Origin: Liolophura sinensis
Taxonomy: Eukaryota; Mollusca; Polyplacophora; Chitonida; Chitonidae
Direction: 5' to 3'
DNA: 64,000 bases
NCBI RefSeq assembly: GCF_032854445.1
Contig: NC_088296.1
Span: forward strand, 27,461,064-27,525,063
Below the pieces are notes generated by a model. The model searched no databases. It saw only the letters and a list, made by a program, of their open reading frames with translations, and was not told the DNA's origin. Position numbers and translations under genes: made by a program. Positions 1 to 11,835 of this stretch are shown here, in pieces. The number at the start of each line of letters is the position of its first letter. The first letter of the stretch is position 1.

Positions 1-154
1 AAGCAGATTTAAGACATCAGCATGTAGCAAAATGAACACAGTAGAACATACAAAGTGTTCACCAAGTCACAACATTTCTTATATTTTTCAAAAGATATCT
101 TAACAGGAGATGTCTATTAAATCCCCACTGTTAGGGGGTTATGATTCCTCTTAC

Positions 155-2689
155 CACTTGGAGTTTTCCTAACCGTATCCCCGGCCCGGTGATGTCGACA
201 GCAATGGCAATTTGACGCGGGGAGGACAAGAAAGTCGCCGCCTCCTTGATGTTCTTGATTACTAGAGCGTGGTACTGAAACAAACACAAATAAACAGACG
301 TTAGCGGAGGACAGTGTTGACAGTGTTAGCGGAGGACAGTGTTGACAGTGTTAGCGGAGGACAGTGTTGACAGTGTTAGCGGAGGACAGTGTTGAAAGTG
401 TTAGCGGAGGGTCATATCTTAAGATAATTAAATTTGGGTCAAGATTTGGTCCAACATTTAGTACACATAGGTGTATCGGTACAAACAGGTGTGCTGGTAC
501 ACACAGCTATATTGACAAATACAGCTGTACTGTTATGTACAGGTGTACTGGTACATAGAGGTGTACTGTTATGTACAGGTGTATTGGTACACACAGGTAT
601 ACTTGCCCATACAGGTGTACTGTTATGTACAAGTGTACTGCTCTGTACAGGTGGTGGTGGTACATACAGGTGTACTGGTACATACAGGTGTAATGGTACA
701 TACTGGCGTACTACTACATACAGGCATACAGGTACAAACAGGTGTGGTGGTACACTCAGGTGTACTGGTTCATACACTTGCACTGGTACATACAGGTGTA
801 CTGGTACATACAGGTGGACTGTTATGTACAGGTTTTACTATTATGTACAGGTGTGGTGGTACATACAGATGTACTGGTACACACAGGTGTGGTGGTCCAT
901 ACAGGTGTGGTGGTACACACAAGTGTACTTTCACATACATGTGTACTGGCACATACAGGTGTACTGTTATGTTCAGGCATACTGGTACATACAGGTGGAC
1001 GGTTATGTACAGATGTGCTGGTATATACAGGTGTGGTGGTACATTCTTCTGTATTGGTACATACAGGTGTACTTGTACATAGAGATGTACGGGTTCATAC
1101 TGGTTTAGTGGTACATAAAGGCGTACTGTTTTGTACAGGCGTACTGTTGTGTTGAGGTGAACTGTTATGTAGAGGTGTGGTATGTACAAGTGTGGTGCAT
1201 ACAGGTGGACTGGTACACACAGGTTGACTGTTATGTACAGGTGTGGTAGTATATAAAGGTGTACTGTTATGTACAGGTGTGGTGGTGCACACAGGTATAC
1301 TGGTACTCAGAGGTGTACTGTCACATACATGTACCTGTACCAGTGCAGGTACAGACAGCTGTACTGTTATGTGCAGGTATACATGTGTATGTAAGCCATC
1401 TTCCTCACCTCATAAGAACCATGAGCCAGGTTAAGTCTACAGATGTTCAAACCATTCTCCATCATTGTCCTCAGACATCTGACTGAATCGCACGCAGGAC
1501 CTGCAAACACAAACACAGGTACAAACCAGCATTACACACCTTCGTCCTGCAGTTTTTTACTCTCCATTTTCTTCCTTCATTGGTGATTTTTCCTGCACCT
1601 TTTTTCCCATGATTCTCCTGTTTTCCTTTGCATAATTTCTCACACTTTGTTCTTTTCATTCACATTGCTGTATCGTTCACCACTAATGAATGTAATACAG
1701 CTGAATAAACCGTGGTTTTTATTAATAAAATATGAAGAAACTTGAAACTTGAGCCAGTGAGTTTACATATATATCAGTATGTGCCTAACCCTCTCCCAGT
1801 GCTGAGTTACTGTATCCAAGGGGAGACAGCTTTAGTTAGGAAAAATTGAGCTAGCCCATACCTGCAAAACAATTTATTTATTTATTTTATTTATTTGACT
1901 GGTGTTTTTCGCTACTTTTTATTAATAAATTTATTTTTATTAATAAAATATGAAGAAACTTGAAACTTGAGCCAGTGAGTTTACATATATCTCAGTATGT
2001 GCCTAACCCTCTCCCAGTGCTGAGTTACTGTATCCAAGGGGAGACAGCTTTAGTTAGGAAAAATCGAGCTAGCCCATACCTGCAAAACAATTTATTTATT
2101 TATTTTATTTATTTGACTGGTGTTTTTCGCTACTTTTTATTAATAAATTTATTTTTATTAATAAAATATGAAGAAACTTGAAACTTGAGCCAGTGAGTTT
2201 ACATATATATCAGTATGTGCCTAACCCTCTCCCAGTGCTGAGTTACTGTATCCAAGGGGAGACAGCTTTAGTTAGGAAAAATCGAGCTAGCCCATACCTG
2301 CAAAACAATTTATTTATTTATTTTATTTATTTGACTGGTGTTTTTCGCTACATTCAAGAACATTTCACTTATACGACAGCGGCCAGCATTATGGTGGGAG
2401 GAAACCGCGCAGAGCCTGGGAAAACCCACGACCATCTGCAGGTTGCTGCCAGACCTTCCCACGTACAGCCTGCAAAACAGAATTCATTCTCCTGTAAAAC
2501 CAAAAAAATGATGCTAGTATGGCCTAAAGGATAACCCATACCTATAGTGCAGACAATCCCCGACATTCTGTTAGTGTTGGGCTCTGTGTCAATGTCCAGA
2601 TCACAGATGTGTTCCAGTGGTGTCACAGCCTTCTGGGGCATGCCCAAAGTTTCGCTGGTCAGCCCGAACTTTGACCTCACAACCGGCAT
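155..2689 (-). CDS. Pyruvate kinase-like protein, N-terminal 120 residues in three exons (partial, continues off the left edge)
   Basis: Pyruvate kinase makes pyruvate and ATP from phosphoenolpyruvate and ADP in the cytosol. Three minus-strand exons join in frame: 2689..2542 (ATG at 2689; exon edge probably 2709 after a CTGTTAACAG acceptor), 1500..1409 and 274..155. Introns are GT-AG with phases 1, 0 and 0. Recognisable blocks are PLEHICDLDIDTEP, SGIVCTIG-PACDSV, NICRLNLAHGSYE, then YHALVIKNIKEAA and AIAVDITGPGIRLG. These match family segments 'EHMCxLDIDSEP', 'IICTIGPAS', 'NVARLNFSHGxHE-YH' and 'ALDTKGPEIRTG', including the usual exon boundary between HE and YH. Unusual changes: FSHG has become LAHG, and DTKGPEIR has become DITGPGIR, so several residues around the potassium and active site differ. 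I infer a divergent paralogue, possibly with altered metal dependence or no activity. The remainder lies left of base 1. A possible 5' noncoding exon edge (donor GTGAGC) is at 4122. Confidence 0.85.
300..409. repeat. 25-bp tandem repeat, about 4.4 copies
   Basis: The unit begins GTTAGCGGAGGACAGTG and repeats head to tail with few changes. It lies in the intron between the second and third pyruvate kinase-like exons, right beside the third exon. Confidence 0.9.
455..1390. repeat. Degenerate 18-bp minisatellite, about 50 copies, intronic
   Basis: The unit is close to GGTGTACTGGTACATACA. It is stop-poor in several frames on both strands, which gives long spurious open frames rich in VLVHTG or YRCTGT. 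It fills nearly all of the intron between pyruvate kinase-like exons 2 and 3. Confidence 0.93.
1717..2335. repeat. 218-bp tandem repeat, about 3 copies, including a SINE tail
   Basis: ATTAATAAAATATGAAG recurs at 1721, 1939 and 2157, an exact 218-bp period. Each unit ends in the T-rich 3' tail of the common SINE family (GACTGGTGTTTTTCGCTAC), so a genomic segment next to a SINE tail was amplified. It lies in pyruvate kinase-like intron 1. Confidence 0.92.
2310..2480 (-). mobile_element. SINE family 1 copy, 3' part
   Basis: Read on the minus strand, this has the family's 3' half: the 'CCACCATAATGCTGGCC..TATAAGTGAAAT' core, then the GTAAAACACCAATCAAATAAAT-type tail, here diverged. The tRNA-like head is missing. 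Confidence 0.8.
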
Positions 2690-3072
2690 CTTGGCTATAG
2701 ACCCTTAAACTGTTAACAGAAAAACACAGGCACACATGTACATGGTCAATGACTAGGGCTTGGCTGGTCAGCCCGAACTTTGGCCTCACAACCGGTCTCT
2801 TGGCTAGAGACCCTTTACAAACTGTTAACAGAAGAACACAGGCACACATGTACATGTATATGGTCAATGACTAGGGCTTGGCTGGTCAGCCTGAACTTTG
2901 ACCTCACAACAGCATCTTGGCTATAGACCCTTAACAACCTGTTAACAGAAGAACACAGGCACACATGTACATGGTAACTGACTAGGGCTTGGCTGGTCAG
3001 TCCGAACTTTGACCTCACAACCAGCATCTTGGCTACTGACCCTTAACAAACTGTTAACAGAAGAAAACAGAT
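2690..3072 (-). repeat. Tandem copies of the pyruvate kinase-like start exon edge (112-117 bp units)
   Basis: The palindromic acceptor CTGTTAACAG occurs at 2710, 2822, 2939 and 3051. On the minus strand each is followed by a short leader (AAGGGTC..AGCCAAG) and the first codons of the protein (VVRSKFGLTS). Only the copy at 2710 continues into the real exon. The copy at 2822 has lost its ATG. The copy at 2939 has lost a base and stops at once. The copy at 3051 has an ATG and gives a 70-codon frame running into the next unit. The units could act as decoy acceptors or upstream ORFs. Confidence 0.88.
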
Positions 3073-5304
3073 AAATGACCATATTTGAATGATAGTGAAG
3101 GCTCTACACTTATCTTTGAAAGAGGTTGCAGCATTTATTGGGAAGATAAACTGATATCCTACAGGAATGTTAGTATGCATGTCAATAGGCTTCTGTTTAA
3201 AATGCTTAACATGCAGTACACACATCCCCTTGCCCCCCTGGACCCCTACCCCAAAATCCCACCCCCAGGGTCCCACACCCCTTCTTCATTTTGAGAGCTC
3301 TCAGGCCGTAATCTAAGAACTGCTGTGCACATACATGTACATTTTTTCACCCCAGAGTACACTCTGTGAGGTCAAAGACAATTTGGGGTCAATATCTGTA
3401 TTAAAAGCCACTATTTTGATCAACACTTGGAAGAACATCCTACATGGTCGTAGAACTCCTGTATCAGTCTAAACATTTAGCCCAGGACTAATTAGAATCT
3501 ACTTTAACATGCAAATTAACTTAACTGAACTTTTTAGATTTCATGAAAAATACATTTAACAAAGTGCACTTTTCTGTAGGCCTAGCTATGCGAATTTCTT
3601 ATACAGAGAGAGAGTTTAAGTGAAAAACATTCGACTTTCTATTTAAAATGAAAAATATTTAAAAAAAAATATTTTTTTTTGGTTAAATTACAGCGTAAAA
3701 GTTAAACTGGGACATCCATAGATTTGAACTTATAATAGGCCTACTGATAGACCTAGACCAGGTCATCTAGTACCTACAGGACGAAATTCTATATTATCGA
3801 TTATAAACTTATTATTGTCGCTTAAAAACTGTCACAATTATCTCATTACTAGCCCATATCCATCCATGTCAAGGTTGGTTAACAAACACCTGACATCACC
3901 AATCCTAAAAGCACGAAAACTGGACACCTAGTAATGCTAAATGAGTATAAAACGCTGAAACTGTGCAATTATATTCTTGTTCACTTAGGTAACATTTCAT
4001 GATACACGCTACGCTTCGAAAGTCTAAAGGAGGTTGTCCATGATGTCCCAATTTACCAGCAGACAATTACGTCATGCAGCATACGATGCTGCCAAACTTC
4101 GGTATCGGCTCTTCCGCTCACCTCGTCAAGGTCTTTTAGGTCAAACCTTCATGCATATGGAATTAGGTCAATGTTGGGGCGTGGCGTTCTGCTGCCAATC
4201 AAACTAATATAACGACCTAATATTTTTCTTTCGTCAAATGCTTTTGCGAAGTGCTGACATTTTAATTAGTTAGGACTAGAGTTACAAGTATTCCCCGCCT
4301 TTGACGAATCTGCATGGTGTGTGTGAGCATGGAGGTACATCTCGAAGGAGGTACAACTCGGGCTCTGCGAAGTGTTCAAGGTACAATACCGACACAGCAG
4401 GACAGAAGACGATGGTGGACGTGGTCTGGAGACCAGCAACTTTTGACACTGGTTGCGAAAGGTACTCAGACCCCAGTAGTATATACCTCCATGGTGTGAG
4501 TGTGTGTCGGAGGGTGGGGTGGGAGGCGTCACTGGTAGTGCTGGAGGGAGATTAAGACCTCAGCCTGTACCTTGTATTAATTAGTGACATCTCGGATTAA
4601 TATGGTCTCAGGTGATATAGGCCTATAGGCCCAATCCTATTAGACCTGCTGGAGAGGCGGGTTGGCCCCTAAGGATAATTTTCTAAAGAATTTTTGAGAC
4701 CTTACAATTCTCCCGGCGTGGACAAATTTCCAAAGATCTAAACTCTTCTTAAGCTTTTCCCGAATTTGACAAAACGTACATGTTTCAAAACATATCCCTA
4801 TTTCGATGACATTATACATATATTTGTGGGCTATATGTTCATATACGTGTAGGTCTACATGTATACAACTATAGGCCTATATAAATAATAAATAAATATT
4901 GTCTTGTTAAATTGTTAAAGTTTTTGGTTTATATGTCTTCTAACTAGTGCATATAATTAAACTGAAACCAAACATAGGCAAGGTTAAAATATATTAAAAC
5001 GTGCGAATACTGCCCAATGTCTAATCCAACTGATGCTGGGAAAGACTGCCAAAATGAAGCGCTGAGAAAGGACTTTGATAAACGGTGTTTAGACAGCTTG
5101 TTCAGGACGGGAGGATGTATCTCTTTAAGACGTCACCATTCTCAGAAGGATGCTGGCAGACGGTGTTCGAGCGGTATAATTAGGACATTGAGCTAAAACA
5201 AATCAAGTGTGTTGACAAATGGTGTTCAACACAAATAGTGAAGGTCTCTTCTAAACACCGTTTCAAGGTTGGTGGCGTCAATACCGTTTTTCTGTGTACA
5301 TAAA
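3073..5304. other. Non-coding stretch, probable 5' region of the pyruvate kinase-like gene
   Basis: No exon is convincing here. Overlapping frames of up to 88 codons near 4266-4555 lie on both strands and match nothing I recognise. A good minus-strand splice donor (CTTGACGAG|GTGAGC) at 4122 and a nearby GC-richer patch would suit a 5' noncoding exon and promoter. The rest is AT-rich and unremarkable. Confidence 0.4.
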
Positions 5305-7393
5305 TCTGGTTTTAAAAACATGAACCCTGTTATGGGAGAGTCGTAAGAAGACATGAAGCTTGTTATGGGAGGATCTTCAAAACATGAACCTTGTTATGGG
5401 ATTGCCTTACGAAAGCATGAACCTTGTTATGGGGGAGTCTTAAGAAAATATGAACCTAATTATGGGTGAGTCTTAGAAAAAACATGAACCTTGTTAAGGG
5501 AGGGTCTTCAAAACATGAATCTTGTTGTGGGAGAGTCTTAGGAAAACATTAACCTAATTATGGGTGAGTCACAGAAAATCATTAACATTGTTATGGGGGT
5601 GTTTTAGGAAAACACGAACTTTGTTATGTAAAAGTCTTAGAGAAACATTAACCTTGTTATGGGACGGTCTTCGAAAACATGAATTTTGTTGTGGGAGAGT
5701 CTTAAAAAACATGAACCTTGTTAAGGGAGGGTCTTGAAAAACAAAAACCTTGTTATGGGAAGGTCTTGAAAAACATGAATCTTGTTGTGGGATAGTCTTA
5801 AAAACATGAACCTTGTTATGGGAGGGTCTTAAAAACAAAAACCTTGTTATGAGAAAATCTTACGAGAACATGAACCTTGTTATGAGAGGGGGTTTAAAAA
5901 CATGAACCTTGTTATAGGAGAGTCTTCAAAAAAGAGAACCCTGTTATGGGATAGTCTTAACAAACATGAACCTTGATTTGGGATACTCTTAAGAAAACAT
6001 AAACTTTGTTATAGGAGAGTCGTAAGAAAACATGGACCTTGTTATGGGAGGGTCTTAAAGAAACATGAACCTTGTTATGGGAGGGTTTAAAAAATATATG
6101 AAGCTTGCTATGCGAAAATTTTAAAAAATACAAACCTTGATATAAGAGAGTCTTAAGAAAACGTGAACCATATTATGGGTGAGTCTTAAAAACATGAACC
6201 TTGTTATGGGGGTGTCTTACGAAAACACGAACCTTGTTATGTAAGAGTCTTAAGAAAACACGAACCTTGTTATGGAAGGGTCTTCAAAAAAAAAGAACCC
6301 TGTTATGGGATAGTCTTAACAAACATGAACCTTGATTTGGGATACTCTTAAGAAAACATAAACTTTGTTATAGGAGAGTCGTAAGAAAACATGGACCTTG
6401 TTATGGGAGGGTCTTAAAAAACATGAACCTTGTTATGGGAGGGTTTAAAAAATATATGAAGCTTGCTATGCGAGAATTTTAAAAAAATACAATCCTTGAT
6501 ATAAGAAAGTCTTAAGAAAACGTGAACCTTATTATGGGTGAGTCTTAAAAACATTAACCTTGTAATGGGGGTGTCTTAGGAAAACACGAACCTTGTTATG
6601 TAAGAGTCTTAAGAAAACACAAACCTTGTTATGGAAGGGCCTTCAAAAACATGAACCTTGTTGTGGGAGAGTCTTAAGACAACATGAACCTTGTTATGGG
6701 AGAGTCTTTGACAAACAGAAACCATGTTATGGGATAGTCTTTAGAAAACATGAACCTTATTATGGGCAAGTCTTAAAAAAAGATGAACTTTGTTATGGGG
6801 GTGTTTTAGGAAAACATGAAAGTTGTAGTGGGAGAGTCTTAAAAACACGAACCTTGTCTTGGGAGGGTCTTAAGAAATCATGAACCTTGTTATGGGAGGG
6901 TCTGAAAAATATACGAACCTTGTTATGGGAGGATTTTAAAAAAACATGAACCTTGATATTGGAGAGTCTTAAGACAACATGAACCTTGTTATGGGAGTGT
7001 CTTCAAAAATATGAACCTTGTTATGGGATAGTCTGAAAAAACGTGACCCTTGTTATTGGAGAGTCTTAAGAAAACAAAAACATTGTTATCGGTGAGTCTT
7101 AGAAAAACATGAACCTTGTTATGGGTGAGTCTTATAAAAAACATGAACCTTGTTATGGGTGAGTCTTTGAAAAACATGAACTTTTTTAAGGGAGAGTCTT
7201 AAGGAAACATGAACCTTGTTATGGGAGGGTCTTAAGAAAACATGAACCTTGTTGTGGGGGGAGTCTTAAAAACATGAACCTTGTCATGGGAGGGTCTTCA
7301 GAAAACAAGAACCTTGTTATAGGAGGGTCTTAAAAACATGAACCTTGTTATGGGATAGTCTTGTGAAAACATGAACCTTGTTATGGGAGAGTC
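5305..7393. repeat. ~33-bp minisatellite, left arm (about 60 copies)
   Basis: The unit contains AACATGAACCTTGTTATGGG followed by AGAGTCTTAAGAA, with much substitution and small length drift. The same unit resumes at 10173. Open frames inside (for example the SHNKVHVF repeats on the minus strand) are by-products. Confidence 0.95.
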
Positions 7394-10172
7394 TGTTGGG
7401 AAGACCACCCAGAAACTACGGGTGAACGGGCACCGTAAGTCCGTGCGCAAGAAACAATTGCTAATAGGCAAGCATTTCTCCGCCTCCGACCATTACTGGG
7501 ACCATTTCAGCATTCAAATAATAGAATCGGTTTATCCATCAACAAATGAGACTGATGTCGAATTTGAACGTACAATCCGTGACCGTGAGGTTTTCTGGAT
7601 GCTAAAGATTGGTTCAGTCTTCCCATATGGGTTGAATGATAACGTTATGGGAATCGGCAATGTAACATCTAGCCAACCATATGACTCCATCGTAACAAAT
7701 TTATTCAAATACCATAAACGTAGACCTCGCAGTCACAGTAGGAGGAAGTTCAACAGAAACGTGATTCACAAACACGTTACAGTTAGCTATTTAGTAGGAT
7801 TGTCGTATGACACCAATAGCATGCATGCTCTACACACAGTATTATGTGCACTGCCATTGAACTTGCTAAAACAGGTCGTTCAAGACGTATCCAATAACAT
7901 ACACAATTTTAATGTTCCACCTCACCTTGTACGTCTGTGTCAAGACATATCGTATTTTCGATTGTATCGCCCTGTAACTACAATTGAAACTCAACACGGT
8001 CGACTCTTTCTGAAGATAAAGTATTTAGACAGAGACCTTGATTTAATTAACCTACCACGCATCTTTGATGAACCTGATGTTCGTAGTGCTGTGCCTAATT
8101 ATTTTAATATCCAAGAGCCACCTTGCATATCCTATGAGTATACAAAGCCTATCGCTTCCAAAATTTTCAATTATTCCCAGGCCATCAAGGAGTTCGATTT
8201 GGCGACGTATACTTCTGGCGGCTATAACTGATTGTGAATCCTCTGTTTTTACCTACGACAAATGTAAACGTGTCCAGACTGGTGACCTTAATATTATTAA
8301 AAATCATGATCTAAGGAATCTATTTGTGAGGGGTCCTAAGTATAGAGAAAAGAGTAATGTCAATATTCGATCAAACAAAAAAATATCATCTTGGCCCTTG
8401 AGGAGTATGTTAAAAAATGGTCAAAACGGGAGAAAGTGGATTCTTCGGTACTTAACGATTGGCTCGAGATTGTCAAAAAGAAAGTTAGTTTAACTATACA
8501 CCGTCTAGACATTGATGCTCTACCCAAAGTTGAACAGGTTCTGAAGGATCCCACTGTGCAAGAAACACTCGCTGACCTTCATAGTAAATTTGTCATCACT
8601 ATAGCAGACAAGGCTCCTAATAATGTCATCTTTATTTGCAAGAATTATTATTATCAAATTCTTGTTCAAGAGCTATGTACATCTTCAACGACATCCACAT
8701 CCACAAAGACGTATCCACATGGGATTTCTCTACTCTCTATACTACGATTCCTCACAAAGATCTTATTGAAAGAATATCGTCCTTAATTGTCTCGGTATTT
8801 ACTAAAACTGGTCACCGTTACATTAACGTCAGAAGCAATAAGGCTTTCTTTAGTTCTACACTTTATAAAGGTTACCACTCATGAGATGTTACATTATTTA
8901 TTGAATTACTTGAATTTCTCATTAATAACATCTATGTGAAATTCGGAGACACCGTTTACCAACAGTGCATAGGTATTCCAATGGGTACCAATTGTGCGCC
9001 TCTTTTGGCAAACCTATACCTGTTTTCATATGAATACGACTATATGCAGAAATTACTTAAAAGTAATATCTTTAAAGCTCGATCCTTTTCATTTACCAAG
9101 CGGTATATTGATGATCTACTGGCGTTAAATAATCCCCATATTGCTGAAGCAGTGAAGGAAATCTATCCGTCTTCATTGGGTTTAAAGGAGACAACAGATA
9201 GTCCTGATGGTACATCTTATTTGGATCTCTATCTGTACAAAGACGAACAAGCTCTCCTTTCACGCCGCCTTTACGACAAAAGGAATAATTTCAATTTTGA
9301 TATTAATTTCTTATTTAGACAGCAATATACCAAAGGGTCCTGCATCTGGCGTATACATATCGCGCCTTGTAACATTTGTCAGATCTTGCGTTAATTGTGA
9401 TGACTTTAATCTGCGTCACAAGTTGCTAGTTCAAAAACTAGTTTGTCAAGGATACGCCATCAAACGCCTTCATTCTAAGTTCCTCAAATTTTACAATGAG
9501 TATAACACTCTCGTTGGCAGGTATGGACAGAGCGTTCAGAATCTCTGGAGATCTGCATTGTGATCAACCACATAGACGGCGCTGTTATCCCAATGTACAG
9601 AACTATCACGTACATGGTATTTAACAACATAGATGGCGCTGGTTGCCCAGTGTAACCGTCTATCTTGTATGTCATGTGTAACATCATAGATGGCGCCTCT
9701 TGTAGCATGAGATATTTACATATTAACGAGAAAAACGTAATCGTCCGTTACTTTTGAATCATAATCTGATCGGTTAGGAACTGTAACGCTCGTCATTTTC
9801 AAACTGTATCTAATACCGCTTAACCTGGGGCTAGTTGCCGTAAAGGTAGCCATGCTAATTACATCAGCATGATGCCTTTATGAACAGTTGCAATTAAAGC
9901 GCGACTGAGATACTTGTTTAATTGTTATTTGACATGGAACTCATTCACGGACTACGAATTTGAACTTTGATATGGAATTCATGCCTGGAATATTCATTGT
10001 CTGCCCGGCATCATTGAAAACTGGTGACCCCTTCTCTCTTGTGTGTTACCGGCTTTATTTCCTATTTGTATAATTTCTTACATACCTTTGTCTTTGGGAG
10101 TTAATGTTAAACGTTGTTTTGGAAATGGATCTTGCGATTATCGACTTGGAACGCCCTTTACGGACTACGAAT
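7371..10172 (+). pseudogene. Penelope-like retroelement (N-terminal GIY-YIG plus reverse transcriptase), broken copy
   Basis: Diverged element sequence starts near 7394, inside minisatellite DNA that supplies the apparent ATG. Order: the second half of a GIY-YIG nuclease (VGKTTQKLRVNGH, HFSASDHYWDHFSIQIIE, FWMLKIGSVFPYGLN; about 7394-7680), a basic linker, a conserved middle region (KPIASKIFNY), then the reverse transcriptase. RT motifs are ADKAPNNVIFICK, WDFSTLYTTIPH (Asp codon 8723), GIPMGTNCAPLLANL and RYIDDLL (Asp-Asp codons 9110-9115), followed by the GVYISRLVTFVRSC thumb-side block. The frame changes at about 8200, 8390, 8680 and 9340, and there is a TGA at 8882, so it cannot be translated whole. 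The 5' end is truncated within the nuclease. Nuclease upstream of RT is the permuted order described for the Chlamys/Naiad clade. The 3' region (9565-10172) has three 'ACATAGAtGGCGC'-like copies and a 13-bp direct repeat. Confidence 0.85.
9947..10172 (+). repeat. 13-bp direct repeat ACGGACTACGAAT at the retroelement 3' end
   Basis: Copies lie at 9947-9959 and 10160-10172. The second abuts the point where the minisatellite resumes, so it marks the 3' terminus of the insertion. Partial tandem terminal repeats are common in Penelope-like elements. Confidence 0.6.
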
Positions 10173-11835
10173 GGTAGTCATAACCTTGTTATGGGAGGGT
10201 CTTAAAAAACAAAAACCTTGTTATGGGATAATCTTACGAAAAACGTGAACCTTGTTATGGGAGGGTCTTCAAAAACACGAACCTTGTTGTGGGAGGGTTT
10301 TAAAAAACATGAACCTTCTTATGGGATGGTCTTAAAAACATGAACCTTGTTATGGGATTGTCTTAAAAACATAAACCTTGTTATGGGATACTCTTAACAA
10401 TACATGAACCTTGTTATGGAAAGGTCTTCATAAACATGGATCTTGTTATGGGATATTCTTAAGAAAACATGAACCTTGTTATGGGAGAGTCTCAAGAAAA
10501 CATTAACCTTGTTATGGGAGGGTCTCAAGAAAACATGAACCTTGTTATGGGAAAGTCGTAAGGAAACATGAACCTTGTTATGGGAGGGTCTGAAAAATAT
10601 GTGAACCTTGTTATGGGAGCATTTTATAAAACACGTACCTTGATTCATGTTTTCTTAAGAAAACATGAACCTAATTATGGAAGGGTCTTCATAAACATGA
10701 ACCTTGTCGTAAGAGGGTCTTAAGAATACATAAACCTTGTTATGAGAGAGTCTTAAAAAAACATGAGCCTTGTTAAGGGTGAGTCTTAAGGAAACATGAA
10801 CCTTGTTATGGGAGTGTCTGAAAAACAAGAAAGTTGTTATGGGATAGTCTTAAAAAAACACGAACGTTCTTATGGGATAGTCTTAAGAAAACATTAACCT
10901 TGTTATGGGAGGGTCTTCAAAAACATGAACCTTGTTGTGGGGGAGTCTTAAGACAACATAAACCTTGTTATGGGAGGGTCTTAAAAACATGAACGTTTTT
11001 ATGGGAAAGTCTTAAAAAACATGAACGTTGGTATGGGATAGTCTTAAGAAAAACATGAACTTTGTTATGGTAGGGGCTTCAAAAAGATGTATCTTGTTAT
11101 GGGTGAGTCTTAAAAAAACATGAACCTTGTTATGGGAGGGTCTTAAAAACCCGAAGGTTGTTATGGGATAGTCTTAAAAAACATGAACGTTGGTATGGCA
11201 TAGTCTTAAAAAAACATGAACTTTGTTATGGGAGGTTGTTAAAAAAACACGAACCTTGTTGTGGGATAGTCTTAAAAAACACGAACCTTGTTATGGGAGA
11301 GTCTTTAAGAAACATGAACCTTGTTATGGGAGGGTCTTAAAAACATGAACGTTGTTATGGGATAGTCTTAAAAAACACGACCCTTGTTATTGGAGAGTCT
11401 TAAGAAAAACATGAACTTTGTTATGGGAGGGTCTTCAAAAACATGAACCTTGTTATGGGAGGTTCTTAAAAAAACACGTTCCCTGTTTATGGGAGAGTCT
11501 TTAAAAAACATGAACCTTGTCATGGGATAGTCCTAAGAAAACATATTATGGGAGAGTCTTTAAAAGTGTGAACCTTGTTATGGGAGAGTCGTAAGGAAAC
11601 ATGAACCTTATTTTGGTTGAGTTCTAGAAAAACATGAACCATGTTATGGGATAATTTAAAGAAAACATGAACCTCGTTATGGGAGAGTCTTTAAAAAAAA
11701 CATGAACCTTGTTATGGGAGAGTCTTGAAAAAAAAAACATGAATTTTGTTATGGGATAGTCTAAAGAAAACATTAACCTTATCATGGGTAAGTCTTAAGA
11801 AAGCATCAATCTTGTTATGGGAGGGTTTTAAAGTG
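10173..11835. repeat. ~33-bp minisatellite, right arm (about 50 copies)
   Basis: Same unit and orientation as 5305-7393. The retroelement therefore sits inside one formerly continuous array of about 3.7 kb. Confidence 0.95.

Noticed and set aside
434-1189. Long open frames on both strands (up to 224 codons) in the first kilobase
   Set aside because: They are produced by an 18-bp repeat without stops inside an intron, and several frames are open at once.
4266-4555. Overlapping frames of 84-88 codons on both strands
   Set aside because: Mutually exclusive, unrecognised, and within the expected 5' region of the pyruvate kinase-like gene.
8882-8884. TGA in the retroelement RT frame as a selenocysteine codon
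   Set aside because: Some permuted Penelope-like elements do use selenocysteine, but this copy has four frameshifts too, so ordinary decay is simpler, and no selenocysteine insertion element was found.
9565-10172. Hammerhead ribozyme in the retroelement 3' region
   Set aside because: I could not find the CTGATGA...GAAA core in the expected arrangement.
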